In this document: positions 43,950-52,223 of the stretch, one piece after another | How the letters are laid out: each line of letters begins with the position of its first letter | Position numbering within the stretch: position 1 is the first letter of the stretch | Origin: JACVRW01 sp963813495 | Lineage (GTDB): Bacteria > Actinomycetota > Thermoleophilia > Solirubrobacterales > Thermoleophilaceae | Assembly: GCA_963813495.1 (NCBI GenBank) | Contig: CAWEZC010000009.1 | Span: 62,001-126,000, forward strand | DNA length: 64,000 bases | Reading direction: 5' to 3' | Made by a program: the position numbers and the translations under genes | Notes under the pieces: generated by a model | What the model was told of the DNA's origin: nothing | What the model saw: only the letters and a program-made list of their open reading frames with translations | Database searches by the model: none

Positions 43950-44037
43950 GTCAGGGCCGCGATACCCGTTTCGGGGACGGGCCACGCGGGCGGCGGCTGC
44001 GTCTAGGCTGGCGCCGCCACCCGACGAGAGGAAGCGC

Positions 44038-44424
44038 ATGGCTCTCCGCATGCCCGTATCCACGGACGACGCCCCCGCGGCGATCGGTCCCTACAGCCAG
44101 GGAATCCGCACCGGCTCGCTCCTGTTCTGCTCGGGTCAGATCCCGCTCGACCCGACCACCGGGGAGATCGTCAAGACCGACGTCGAGGGCCAGGCCCGTC
44201 GCTGCCTGGAGAACCTGGCGGCCGTGTGCGAGGCCGCCGGCACCTCGCTCGACCAGGCCGTCCGCTGCACCGTCTACCTCACCGACATCGGCGACTTCGC
44301 GCGCGTCAACGAGGTCTATGCGCAGTTCTTCGAGGGTGACGATCCACCCGCGCGCGTTGCGGTCGGCGTGGCTGCGCTGCCCAAGGGAGCCGACGTGGAG
44401 ATCGACGCGATAGTGGCGCTCTGA
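44038..44424 (+). CDS. RidA family reactive-imine deaminase
   Basis: Hydrolyses enamine/imine intermediates such as 2-aminoacrylate. The 128-residue protein shows AIGPYSQGIRTGSLLFCSGQ near the N-terminus, QARRCLENLAAVCEAAG, the VRCTVYLTDIGDFARVN strand with the catalytic Arg, and PARVAVGVAALPKGADVEID at the end. GAGAGG lies 6 bp before the ATG. Diverges from the SDR gene. Confidence 0.92.
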   Translation: MALRMPVSTDDAPAAIGPYSQGIRTGSLLFCSGQIPLDPTTGEIVKTDVEGQARRCLENLAAVCEAAGTSLDQAVRCTVYLTDIGDFARVNEVYAQFFEGDDPPARVAVGVAALPKGADVEIDAIVAL

Positions 44425-44463
44425 GCAGGCGTGCCGCCGACGCAACCCGGGTATGCGCGGGTC

Positions 44464-44766
44464 ATGGCGAAGACCAAGCAGGACAAGAAGCTCTACAACC
44501 GCATGCGTGAGGGCGGGCTGCGCAAGAGCGTCGCCCGGCGCCTCTCGGAGCTCCCCGCGAGCACCGGCGGGGGCAAGAAGACCGCGCCCAAGCCCCTGCG
44601 TGACGCGATCGAGCGGCTCGAAACAACCGTCGACGAGCTGCGCGACCACGCCGGACGAGGCCGGCGCAGCGCGTCCGCGCGCAAGGCGGCTCGCACGCGG
44701 AGCGGCAAGGCCAAGGCCAGCAGCGCGTCGGCCCGCAAGGGCGCCCGCAGCCGGTCCAAGTCCTAG
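44464..44766 (+). CDS. Basic protein with histone H1-like tail
   Basis: 100 residues, start MAKTKQDKKLYNRMREGGLR. The N-terminal half is a charged helical region (AIERLETTVDELRDHAGRGR); the C-terminal half is an Ala/Lys/Arg/Ser repeat tail with SARKAARTRSGKAKASSASA, like bacterial histone H1 or nucleoid-protein tails. This suggests nucleic-acid binding. Known function: none. Its stop shares CTAG with that of kynureninase. Confidence 0.65.
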   Translation: MAKTKQDKKLYNRMREGGLRKSVARRLSELPASTGGGKKTAPKPLRDAIERLETTVDELRDHAGRGRRSASARKAARTRSGKAKASSASARKGARSRSKS

Positions 44767-45986
44767 GTCACCCGCGGGCGTTCGCTCGGCATCTGGCGCT
44801 GGACGCCGCTCGCCACGAGCGTGCGCAGACGTTCGAGCGCATCGTGCACGTCGCTGAAGCTGGTGTAGAGGGGCGGTAGCCCGAGCCGGATCGAGTCGGG
44901 ACCGCGAAAGTCGGGCACCACCCGCGCGCGCTCGACCAGGGCGCGCGTGATCGGCCAGGCCTCCGGATGGCGCACGCTCACGTGGGCACCACGGTGGGCG
45001 GCGTCACGGGGGCTCCCGAGCGTGAAGCCCAGCGGTGCGAGCCACTCGTCGTGCAGCTCGACGGCGTAGGCCGTGAGGGCGGCCGCCTTGGCGGCGATGG
45101 CGTCGATGCCCGCCTCCTCGACGAGCCGCGCGCCCTCCTCGACCGCCACCAGCGCCGGCACGTTGGGCGTGCCGCCCAGGAAACTGCGTAGGCCCGGCTC
45201 CGGGTCCCAGGACCGCTCCATCTCGAACTGCCGGCGCTGGCCGAACCAGCCCCGGATCGGAGTGCGCAGCGCCGACTGGAGGTCGTCGCGCACGAACATG
45301 AAGGCGGGCGCGCCCGGCCCGGCGTTCAGGTACTTGTAGGTGCAGCCCACGGCCAGCCCGATGCCCTCGGCGCGGATCACGCCCGCCGAGTGGCTCAGGT
45401 CCCACAGCACCGGTGCGGCCGCCGCGCTCTCGATCTCCGCCGTGGGAGCCACCGCGCCGGAGCGATAGTTGACGTGGGAGAGGCTCACCAGTGCCACCTC
45501 TCCCCCCGCCGCGCGCTCCACGTCCTCGGCCTGGGGGCCGGCGACCGGGTCGGACTCGAACAGGCGCAGCTCGCGGCCGTGAGCGGAGGCCAGACCCTCG
45601 AGCACGTAGCGGTCGGTCGGGAAGTTGCCGCTGTCCGTGACGATCGGCCCGGGCCGGGTGGCGAGGAGAGCGGACGCCAGCTTGTACAGATTCACGGTGG
45701 TGGAGTCCGACACGATCACCTCGCCGGGGCGCGCGCCCAGGGCCGCCTGGGCCAACAGATCGCCAACCAGTACGGGCAGGTCAAGCCATTCGTGCCAGGC
45801 GCTCACCAGCTCGCTGCCCCATTGGTCGAGCAGGGCGTGTACGCGCGCACGTGTGGCCAGCGGCAGTCGTCCGAGGGAGTTGCCGTCGAGGTAGATCGTG
45901 CTCGCGTCGGCGAACACGAAGCGCTCGCGGAAGCGGGCGAGGGGATCGGCGCGGTCGAGCTCCTGCGCCCGCTGACCGGAGCTCAC
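44763..45986 (-). CDS. kynU: Kynureninase
   Basis: PLP enzyme cleaving kynurenine to anthranilate and alanine in tryptophan catabolism. 407 residues: IYLDGNSLGRLPLATRARV, WHEWLDLPVLVGDLLA, VSDSTTVNLYKL, VLWDLSHSAGV with the PLP-binding Asp, catalytic Lys in VGCTYKYLNAGPGAPAF, and SFLGGTPNVPALVAVEEG. GTG start overlapping (GTGA) the stop of the upstream hydrolase, probably arylformamidase, the preceding step of the pathway. Confidence 0.92.
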   Translation of the reverse strand: MSSGQRAQELDRADPLARFRERFVFADASTIYLDGNSLGRLPLATRARVHALLDQWGSELVSAWHEWLDLPVLVGDLLAQAALGARPGEVIVSDSTTVNLYKLASALLATRPGPIVTDSGNFPTDRYVLEGLASAHGRELRLFESDPVAGPQAEDVERAAGGEVALVSLSHVNYRSGAVAPTAEIESAAAAPVLWDLSHSAGVIRAEGIGLAVGCTYKYLNAGPGAPAFMFVRDDLQSALRTPIRGWFGQRRQFEMERSWDPEPGLRSFLGGTPNVPALVAVEEGARLVEEAGIDAIAAKAAALTAYAVELHDEWLAPLGFTLGSPRDAAHRGAHVSVRHPEAWPITRALVERARVVPDFRGPDSIRLGLPPLYTSFSDVHDALERLRTLVASGVQRQMPSERPRVT

Positions 45987-46747
45987 GCCTCGGCCTCCAG
46001 CCAGCGCAGCACCGGCGTCCAGGCGACCGAGCCCGGGTCGAGGTGCTCCATGTGCCCGACGCCGGGAAGGGTTACCAGCTCGCAGCGATCGCCGGCCTCG
46101 TCGGCGCGCTCGGCGTAACCGCGCCCGATCGAGACCGGCACCACCTCGTCGGCCTCCCCGTGGACCAGCAGCTGCGGGACGCCGATCGGCAGGCGCTCGA
46201 TCGGCGAGGCGGAGTCGTAGCGCTGTGGCACCTTACCCGGTGCCCCGCCGAGCAGCACCCGCACCACTCCCTTCGAGAGGCCGAGCCGGTGCGCCTCACG
46301 CAGGTCGAGGACGCCGGCCTGGGCCACCGCACCGGCGGGGCGGATGCGAGGCTCGGCCCCGGGAGCCGCGGGCGGGAGGCCGCGCCGCGCGGCGCCCCAG
46401 ACGGCCAGGTGCCCACCCGCCGAGTGCCCGATGGTGGTCACGCGCGCGAGGTCGAGCGGCTCGTCGAGCCGGCCCAGATGGTCGATTCCCACGGCTACGT
46501 CCTCGAAGGTCGCCGGCCAGCCGCCGCGGCTGCGCCAGCCCAGGCGGCGGTACTCGAGGTTCCACACCGCCCAGCCGCGGCCGGCCAGGTCGGCCACCAG
46601 CCGGTCCTCCAGTCGCAGCCGATAGCGGGCGCGCCAGAAGCCTCCGTGAATCAGCACGGCCACCGGAAAGGGGCCCTGGTGGTCGGGCAGGGTCAGCTCG
46701 CCGAACTGATCCCGTCGCTCGCCGTAGGAATAGCGCCGCGATTCGAT
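45983..46747 (-). CDS. Alpha/beta hydrolase, probable kynurenine formamidase; start codon unclear
   Basis: Serine hydrolase with oxyanion motif HGGFW, nucleophile elbow GHSAGG, Asp in GEADEVVPV and His in PGVGHMEHLDP. HGGxW and coupling to kynU (4-bp overlap) point to arylformamidase, which converts N-formylkynurenine to kynurenine. The first standard start codon (GTG 46663) would begin only five residues before HGGF, but the conserved-looking frame extends upstream through SRRYSYGERRDQFGELTLP to about 46747, where an in-frame TAG follows at 46757-46759. No ATG, GTG or TTG occurs in that extension; ATC at 46747 or an internal CTG would have to serve. Possibly a start-codon mutation. Confidence 0.75.
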   Translation of the reverse strand: MESRRYSYGERRDQFGELTLPDHQGPFPVAVLIHGGFWRARYRLRLEDRLVADLAGRGWAVWNLEYRRLGWRSRGGWPATFEDVAVGIDHLGRLDEPLDLARVTTIGHSAGGHLAVWGAARRGLPPAAPGAEPRIRPAGAVAQAGVLDLREAHRLGLSKGVVRVLLGGAPGKVPQRYDSASPIERLPIGVPQLLVHGEADEVVPVSIGRGYAERADEAGDRCELVTLPGVGHMEHLDPGSVAWTPVLRWLEAEA

Positions 46748-46825
46748 GAGCGCAGCCTAGGCGCCCACGGTGTGCACACCCATCTGCCGCGACCCGGGAC
46801 GCGGGGCTAAACTGGGTCGCCTCCC

Positions 46826-46897
46826 GGGCGCGTAGCTCAGCGGGAGAGCGCTCGCCTCACACGCGAGAGGTCGCTGGTTCGAACCCAGCCGCGCCCA
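46826..46897 (+). tRNA. tRNA-Val (anticodon CAC)
   Basis: 72-nt cloverleaf: acceptor GGGCGCG/CGCGCCC, D arm GCTC/GAGC, anticodon stem CTCGC/GCGAG around loop CTCACAC, T arm GCTGG-TTCGAAC-CCAGC, discriminator A, no encoded CCA. Anticodon CAC at 46858-46860 reads GUG. Confidence 0.97.
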
Positions 46898-46908
46898 TGT
46901 CGGGGATG

Positions 46909-46930
46909 CCCCGCCACAGCGGGGTTTTTT
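46909..46930 (+). terminator. Rho-independent terminator of tRNA-Val
   Basis: CCCCGC-CACA-GCGGGG followed by six T residues (46925-46930), 12 bp after the tRNA. Confidence 0.93.
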
Positions 46931-47358
46931 CGTGGGCCATTGGCACCCCACCCTTTTCCTCTCGACCCCCCCATGGAAGCGTTGTGGAAGCGGTTTTATC
47001 GCTCCCTCCGTGACATAGCCACTGGAGGTAGCCGATTGAGCAGCACCACGACCTCAACGAGCCGACTAGCGGGAAGCTCAGGTTCAGTCAGGTCTGCAAC
47101 TACCTCATCCACGACTTGGAGTCGGGGACCTCGGGAGGCTGAACCACGACCACGTCAGGCGTCGTCGCGTCGGCAAACCACGCGACATCGTCCGCCCAGT
47201 ACCCGCTGTTCCGAACAGGCCGAAGATCGGGCGCTACAGACTTAGTAGGTCAGCGGCTTCGCCATGCCGTGCTGGGCTGCGGCGAGCCGGTCCAGCCGCG
47301 CGCTTGATGCCGCTGCGAGCCACTTCCCTCAGCGGCTCACAGGCCATAGGCTGGACCG
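46931..47358. other. 428-bp gap without a convincing gene
   Basis: After the tRNA-Val terminator, base composition becomes less GC-extreme and no intact gene is visible. On the plus strand around 47050-47230 two overlapping frames look coding-like in turn: one reads GKLRFSQVCNYLIHDLESG, then a neighbouring frame reads GRLNHDHVRRRRVGKPRDIV. This pattern suggests a small frameshifted gene remnant that I cannot assign. The location directly 3' of a tRNA is typical for decayed integrated elements. Confidence 0.35.
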
Positions 47359-47892
47359 ATGCGACGGCGCGCCCTACCCATCGTCCTAGCAACCACATGC
47401 ACGCTCGTCTTCGCTGGCGCTCCAGCCACCGCGCGGACGCAGCAGCCGGGCGTGACGATCTACGAGGCGTGCGACATCGTGGCGAGCGCACCCTACGGGG
47501 TCGGATACGAGTTCACCGGCGGCGAGCCCGGCGAGATTGTCTCGGTGGTGACCTATTACGACGGCGACTTCATCGTCGGCGTTACCGCCCCGCTGGACGC
47601 CCAAGGCAGAATTAGCGGCCTCCCGTTTGACAGCGGGCGCGCGACGCCCCTTGGCATTGTCACGATTCGGGTCTTCGCCAACCCCGACGAGCTTCCGGTT
47701 TTTCCGGTCCCCGACCCGAGTCTGCGCCTCTTGGCCGAAGACAGGCTTGCCCATCCATGCGAAGGACGGCCACAACCTTCGACGAAGGATGCCTGCAAGA
47801 ACGGCGGCTGGCGTTCCTTCGGCGTCTTCGAGAACCAGGGTGACTGCGTCAGCTTCGTAGCGACCCGAGGGACGAATCCGCCAGGACGGTAG
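47359..47892 (+). CDS. Secreted protein with C-terminal CKNGGW...SFGVFENQGDC motif
   Basis: 177 residues with a clear signal peptide (MRRRALPIVLATTCTLVFAG, cleavage near ATA-RT). The mature part holds a small beta-rich domain. The C-terminus carries DACKNGGWRSFGVFENQGDC and VSFVATRG, a short Cys/Gly motif that I recall at the C-termini of other secreted actinobacterial proteins. Function unknown. Single gene in the accessory stretch after tRNA-Val. Confidence 0.75.
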   Translation: MRRRALPIVLATTCTLVFAGAPATARTQQPGVTIYEACDIVASAPYGVGYEFTGGEPGEIVSVVTYYDGDFIVGVTAPLDAQGRISGLPFDSGRATPLGIVTIRVFANPDELPVFPVPDPSLRLLAEDRLAHPCEGRPQPSTKDACKNGGWRSFGVFENQGDCVSFVATRGTNPPGR

Positions 47893-48006
47893 GAGACGGC
47901 TCCACGCGGCGCGCTCAGGGCTTGTCGGGCTCAGGGGCGGGCGTAGCGACCTCGGCTAGGCACTGGTATGGACTCGGGGTCACCGGCAGTGAGATGATCG
48001 CCAGAG

Positions 48007-48456
48007 GTGGACAGACCCCGCATACCACTGCGAAAGCCGGCCGGCGCGGTCCTGATCGCGCTCTCGTCGTTACTTGCCGGACCGACCCCCACACCGGCCG
48101 TGCATGCGAACGGCGGACCCGCTTTCTCGCTGCACGATTTCGCCTACACGAGGACAGCATTCATCCGGCAGAACGAAGTCGGCTACGACTTCGTCGATCT
48201 GAACCACTGGCGAGTGAGGATCTGCACATCCCGCCCCGCGCGCCTTCGCATACGTGCGGTTGTCGACTCGCTCGACTTCGGTACCCAGACGTTCCGCTTC
48301 GTGCGCCGTCAGCCAGCCGGGTGTACCCGCCACCGCCTGCGAGCGGAAAACGAGGTGTTCCCGGAGGAGGGCACCGACTCCCGGCTACGCGTCGCCTGGC
48401 GAGACCAACACCGGCGCACTCGCTGGCTGACCGCCGGCGATCCGGCTCCGGACTAG
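48007..48456 (+). CDS. Small secreted protein of unknown function
   Basis: GTG start; 149 residues with an N-terminal signal (AGAVLIALSSLLAGPTPTPA) and a mature domain beginning FSLHDFAYTRTAFIRQNEVG with two cysteines that could pair. No family recognised. Codon use is less GC3-extreme than in the housekeeping genes. Neighbour of another secreted unknown on the same strand. Confidence 0.6.
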   Translation: MDRPRIPLRKPAGAVLIALSSLLAGPTPTPAVHANGGPAFSLHDFAYTRTAFIRQNEVGYDFVDLNHWRVRICTSRPARLRIRAVVDSLDFGTQTFRFVRRQPAGCTRHRLRAENEVFPEEGTDSRLRVAWRDQHRRTRWLTAGDPAPD

Positions 48457-48797
48457 CCTTGAATCTTCGCCCCCTCCCCGGGTAGACACCGGACCCGACC
48501 CGCAAATGGCGAGAACGGCGAGCTAGTCATCCACGCCCAAGAAGACACGCGTTGGCTTGGGCTGACTCGCGTTGGCGCCGTGGACTGGGCCAGCGTGCGG
48601 GTTTCCGAGCGAGATGAGTCCTGCCGTCGAGACAAGGTGGAAGGCCTTGTGACCTCTACGGGTCGTGGGAGTTCGAATTTCACTGGGCATGGGAAAGCCC
48701 GCTAAACGCGGGCTTTCCTCGTTGCTCATGGATTCACCGCCCAAGATGGCTGTGGCGCGCCCGGGAGCGAGCGCGCCACCGCCTGCGGTGGGAGAAG
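48457..48797. other. Gap of 341 bp with a hairpin and a tRNA-like 3' fragment
   Basis: No supported gene. Near its end, 48661-48690 reads GGTCGTGGGAGTTCGAATTT then CACTGGGCA, reminiscent of a tRNA T-arm, but no matching D-arm, anticodon arm or acceptor exists upstream. The hairpin at 48693-48717 follows directly, as terminators follow real tRNAs. It could be the scar of a lost tRNA or an attachment site. Confidence 0.3.
48693..48717. terminator. 10-bp hairpin
   Basis: GAAAGCCCGC, loop TAAAC, GCGGGCTTTC; the A/T ends give a short U-tract in either direction (CTTTC), so it can act for the plus-strand gap or for the minus-strand DUF1269 gene ending at 48798. Confidence 0.7.
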
Positions 48798-49448
48798 CTA
48801 TGCGCTTGCGCCTGCCTTGGGCTGGCGGAGCTTCGCCTTCATCTCCTCGACCTTGGCGTGGGCGTCTGCCTTGGTCTTGTCGACGCGAGCGTCACGCAGC
48901 TCCTTGCGAGCCTCGTGCTTGGCCTTCCGCTGCGCCTCCTCGGCCGCGGCGATCTCCTCCTCGACGTCGACCGCCGGCCGGCGCAGGACCTCGCCACCAA
49001 ACCGCGCCATCGCGGCGTCGATGACCTCGGGGCCCTGCTCGGTGACCTGAGCGAGGACCGCGGTCCTCGTCGGCTGGACCTGCTTCGAGATCTCGCCGAG
49101 GACCGATTCCGTCGTATCGACCTCATCGATGTCGAACAGCGATCCGAGGAGCATTCCGTACGCCCCGCCGAGCAGCATGCCGAGCGGGCCGCCGATGATC
49201 CCGATCAGCAGGCCGATCAGGCCGCCGCTCGCGGTGCCGACATAGGGGTCCTCGCCAACATCGCTCTTGACCTCGACGCGGCCCTCGCCGTCACGCGTGA
49301 CGACGGCAGCGCCAGTGATCTTGATCTGGCCCTGGGAATCGAGCTGCTTTAGGTCGGTGAGCGCCTGGTAGGCGTTCTTGTCGTTCTCCGGGTCCTCGCC
49401 GAAGGTGATCACCAGCACGTTGTCCGGTGAGAAATAGTCGGGGGTCAT
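48798..49448 (-). CDS. DUF1269 family membrane-associated protein
   Basis: 216 residues from ATG 49448. The N-terminal strand NVLVITFGEDPENDKNAYQAL and GQIKITGAAVVTRDGEGRVE lead to a glycine-rich double hydrophobic segment (TASGGLIGLLIGIIGGPLGM), then TRTAVLAQVTEQGPEVIDAA and a long charged helical tail rich in Lys/Glu/Arg. This is the DUF1269 pattern, a family often found near stress genes. AAGGAAAGG precedes the start. A copy of the local 29-bp box lies 58 bp upstream, shared with the divergent LuxR gene. Confidence 0.82.
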   Translation of the reverse strand: MTPDYFSPDNVLVITFGEDPENDKNAYQALTDLKQLDSQGQIKITGAAVVTRDGEGRVEVKSDVGEDPYVGTASGGLIGLLIGIIGGPLGMLLGGAYGMLLGSLFDIDEVDTTESVLGEISKQVQPTRTAVLAQVTEQGPEVIDAAMARFGGEVLRRPAVDVEEEIAAAEEAQRKAKHEARKELRDARVDKTKADAHAKVEEMKAKLRQPKAGASA

Positions 49449-49506
49449 TGGGACCAACCTTTCCTTGAGTGTGTTCTAGGGACGGCGCAAGGCTCCCGCC
49501 GACGTG

Positions 49507-49535
49507 TGTGAGCGGTCATCACAAACTTCGTGTGA
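49507..49535 (-). promoter_or_regulatory. Local 29-bp box, copy A
   Basis: Plus strand TGTGA-N7-TCACA-N7-TGTGA, all three pentamers perfect and 12 bp apart. It lies between the divergent DUF1269 (58 bp from its ATG in the common gene orientation) and LuxR genes, overlapping or just before the latter's start. Confidence 0.7.
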
Positions 49536-49559
49536 TTGTGGGAGAGTCTTATTGGGGAT

Positions 49560-52220
49560 TTGGCTGAGACCCAGCAGCAGACGCGATCGTCGGCGGATCG
49601 GTTCGTTTCGCGACCCGTTCTCTTCGAGCGGCTGTCAGCCGCCGCTCCGGGCACCGTCACGCTCGTCTGCGCACCAGCGGGTAGCGGGAAGACCGTTCTG
49701 CTGCGGTCATGGGCCGCGAAAACCGACGAGGCTGTCGCGTGGGTAACTGTCGAGCGCGGTGAGCGTGACGCGCAACGGTTCTGGCTTCACGTGATCGACG
49801 CCCTGGCCGACGCCGCCGGCGATGACGTGATCGAGCGGGTCAGTCCCGCGCCGGGCTTCGCTGGCGCGGTGGTGGTAGAGCGGCTCGTGGGGCAGTTGGA
49901 GCGGCTCGAGCGGCCGGTCCAACTGGTGATCGACGACCTGCACGAGCTCGACTCGGAAGACGCGCTCGCCTGGCTGGAGATGCTGGTCACGCGGCCACCG
50001 GCACAGGTCCGGATCCTGCTTGGAACACGCGAGGAGCCGACCCTGGGCCTGCACCGCCTGAGAGTCGCGGACAGGCTGACGGAGCTGCGCGGCCACGATC
50101 TGCACTTCTCGCTCGACGAAACCCGCGCCCTTCTGGATACAAGCGGAATTACTCTGTCGGATTCCGGCCTGGCGTCCCTGCACGAACGCACCGAGGGATG
50201 GGCGGCCGGTTTGCGCCTGGCGGCGATCTCGCTGGCCGCGCACCCGAACCCGGAGCGCTTTGTGTCCGAGTTCTCCGGCAGCGAGCGGACCGTGGCGGGC
50301 TACCTCCTCGCCGAGGTGCTGGAGCGCCAGCCGCCGGAGGTGCGCGACCTGCTCTTGCGCACGTCGATGCTCGAGCGCGTCAGCGGCCCGCTGGCCGATG
50401 TGCTCACCGGCGGCACGGGGGCCGAGGCGACCCTCCAGCGGCTCGAAGACCAGAACGCCTTCGTCACGGCACTGGACGCCGGCCGTACCTGGTTCCGCTA
50501 CCACCACCTGTTCGCCGATCTCTTGCGCCTCGAATTGCGGCGCGTCGCGCCGGCGACGATCCCCTCGCTGCACCGCGCCGCGGCCGCCTGGCACGAACAG
50601 GAGGGCGACGTCGTCGAAGCCGTCCGCCACTATCAAGCGGCCGGTGACTGGGCACCGGCTGGACGCCTGCTCCTGGACAACTACTTCACGCTGACGATGG
50701 CCGGCCGGGGCGAGACGCTCCACGCGCTGCTTGGCCTGTTCCCGGCCGATGCCCGTGTGGGCGACGGAAATCTCTCGGCCGCGCTTGCCATCGACAGCAT
50801 CCTCCACGGCGTGCTCGACGAGGCCGCCGCCGAATTCGCCGTCGCTCGGCGACTGGCGGCAGCGGCTCCGGCAGACAGACGGCGCGTCTTTGACGTGTAC
50901 CTGGCGGTCATCGAGGGCGAGCTCGCCCGCCGGCGCAACGATCTGCCCGAGGCTCAGGAAGCAATGCGCGCACTGGAGGCAGCGCTCAGCGCTACGGCAG
51001 ACGCAAACGAGCTACCCGTACGGCCGGATTACTGGGCGCTCGCACTGATGAACCTGGGCATCGCGGAACTGTGGGCCGGCCATCCCGACGACGCGCGGCA
51101 GCATCTCGAGGACGCTCTCAACCGCACGCGCCGGATCTCACGGCCGTTCATCGAGGTCGGCTGCCTCGCGCACCTCGCACTCGCCGCGCCGCTCACCGGG
51201 CAGCCGCTGCCGCTCGCGCTCGAGCTGAGCGAGCGGGCACTCGCGATTGCCGAGGAGCACGGCTGGACCGGCCAGTCGATGACCACCGGCGCGTTCGCGA
51301 TGGCCGGCATGGCGCTCGTGCGGATGGGGCGCTTCGCCGAAGCCGAGCGCCATCTCACGAGCGCGGGGGAATCGCTACGCACGGCAGCCGACCGTGGGAC
51401 CGAGGTCGTGCTCCAACACGCCCGCGGCATGCTGCGCTTCGGCGAGGGCCGCTTCGACGAAGCGCTGGCGGAGTTCGCGCGCGCGCAGAGCCTCGAACGG
51501 CTGCTCGCCAGCGAGCACGTGTTCACGGTCGACGTGCACGGGCGCGCTCTCCAGGTACGGGTGCGAATGGGCGACGCGGAATCCGCTCAACTCGAGATCG
51601 CCCGTTTGAGCGCGGAACAGCGTAACCGCGCCGGAGCCCGCATCGCGCTCGCGGCTCTGGAGCTCGAACAGGACAGCCCGGAAGGGGCGATCGAGGCGCT
51701 GGCGCCCGTACTCGACGGTTCTGCGCCGGCTCTGTACGAGCGCTGGGGGCGCGCCGAGGCGCTCTTGCTCCAAGCGATCGCCAGCGATCGGCTCGGCGAG
51801 CGCCGCGCGGCGGAGGAGGCGCTCGAGGCGACGCTCGAGCTCGCTGAGCCGGACGGCCTCATCCTGCCCTTCATGCTTTGGCCAAGCCGGGAGCTGCTCG
51901 AGCGGCACCCGAAACATCGGACTGCCCACGCGACGCTCATCTCGACGATCCTCGACGCGCTGGCCGGGCGCTCCTCTCCTCAGCGTCGATTGGATGCGCC
52001 GCTGCGGGATGAATTGAGCGGGGCCGAGCTGCGCGTGGTTAGGTACCTGCCGAGTAACCTGACCGCGTCGGAAATCGCGTCCGAGCTCGTGGTGTCCACC
52101 AACACCGTCCGGACGCACATGCGCCACATCTACGCGAAGCTCGACGCTCACACGCGCAGCGAGGCCGTCGCTCGCGCACGCGAGCTCGGGCTGGTTGCCC
52201 CTGGAGCGGTGCGGCGCTGA
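49560..52220 (+). CDS. MalT-type LuxR transcriptional regulator (LAL family)
   Basis: About 886 residues. Start region SSADRFVSRPVLFERLSAAA, Walker A CAPAGSGKT near 37-45, Walker B-like QLVIDDLHELDSEDALAWLE, winged-helix and TPR-like helical repeats, and a C-terminal LuxR helix-turn-helix (SGAELRVVRYLPSNLTASEI, then ASELVVSTNTVRTHMRHIYA). MalT-type proteins are ATP- and inducer-dependent activators. Only TTG starts are available (49536 or 49560); I prefer 49560, placing copy A of the box immediately upstream. First gene of the stress block and a candidate controller of it. Confidence 0.88.
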   Translation: MAETQQQTRSSADRFVSRPVLFERLSAAAPGTVTLVCAPAGSGKTVLLRSWAAKTDEAVAWVTVERGERDAQRFWLHVIDALADAAGDDVIERVSPAPGFAGAVVVERLVGQLERLERPVQLVIDDLHELDSEDALAWLEMLVTRPPAQVRILLGTREEPTLGLHRLRVADRLTELRGHDLHFSLDETRALLDTSGITLSDSGLASLHERTEGWAAGLRLAAISLAAHPNPERFVSEFSGSERTVAGYLLAEVLERQPPEVRDLLLRTSMLERVSGPLADVLTGGTGAEATLQRLEDQNAFVTALDAGRTWFRYHHLFADLLRLELRRVAPATIPSLHRAAAAWHEQEGDVVEAVRHYQAAGDWAPAGRLLLDNYFTLTMAGRGETLHALLGLFPADARVGDGNLSAALAIDSILHGVLDEAAAEFAVARRLAAAAPADRRRVFDVYLAVIEGELARRRNDLPEAQEAMRALEAALSATADANELPVRPDYWALALMNLGIAELWAGHPDDARQHLEDALNRTRRISRPFIEVGCLAHLALAAPLTGQPLPLALELSERALAIAEEHGWTGQSMTTGAFAMAGMALVRMGRFAEAERHLTSAGESLRTAADRGTEVVLQHARGMLRFGEGRFDEALAEFARAQSLERLLASEHVFTVDVHGRALQVRVRMGDAESAQLEIARLSAEQRNRAGARIALAALELEQDSPEGAIEALAPVLDGSAPALYERWGRAEALLLQAIASDRLGERRAAEEALEATLELAEPDGLILPFMLWPSRELLERHPKHRTAHATLISTILDALAGRSSPQRRLDAPLRDELSGAELRVVRYLPSNLTASEIASELVVSTNTVRTHMRHIYAKLDAHTRSEAVARARELGLVAPGAVRR

Positions 52221-52223
52221 GGC

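Noticed and set aside
46757..46951. Minus-strand frame reading ARLGSNQRPLACEASALPLS across the tRNA-Val
   Set aside because: This is the well-known spurious translation of the antisense strand of a tRNA gene; no real protein.
48600..48690. Complete tRNA before the hairpin at 48693
   Set aside because: Only a T-arm-like string is present; no acceptor, D-arm or anticodon arm can be paired with it.
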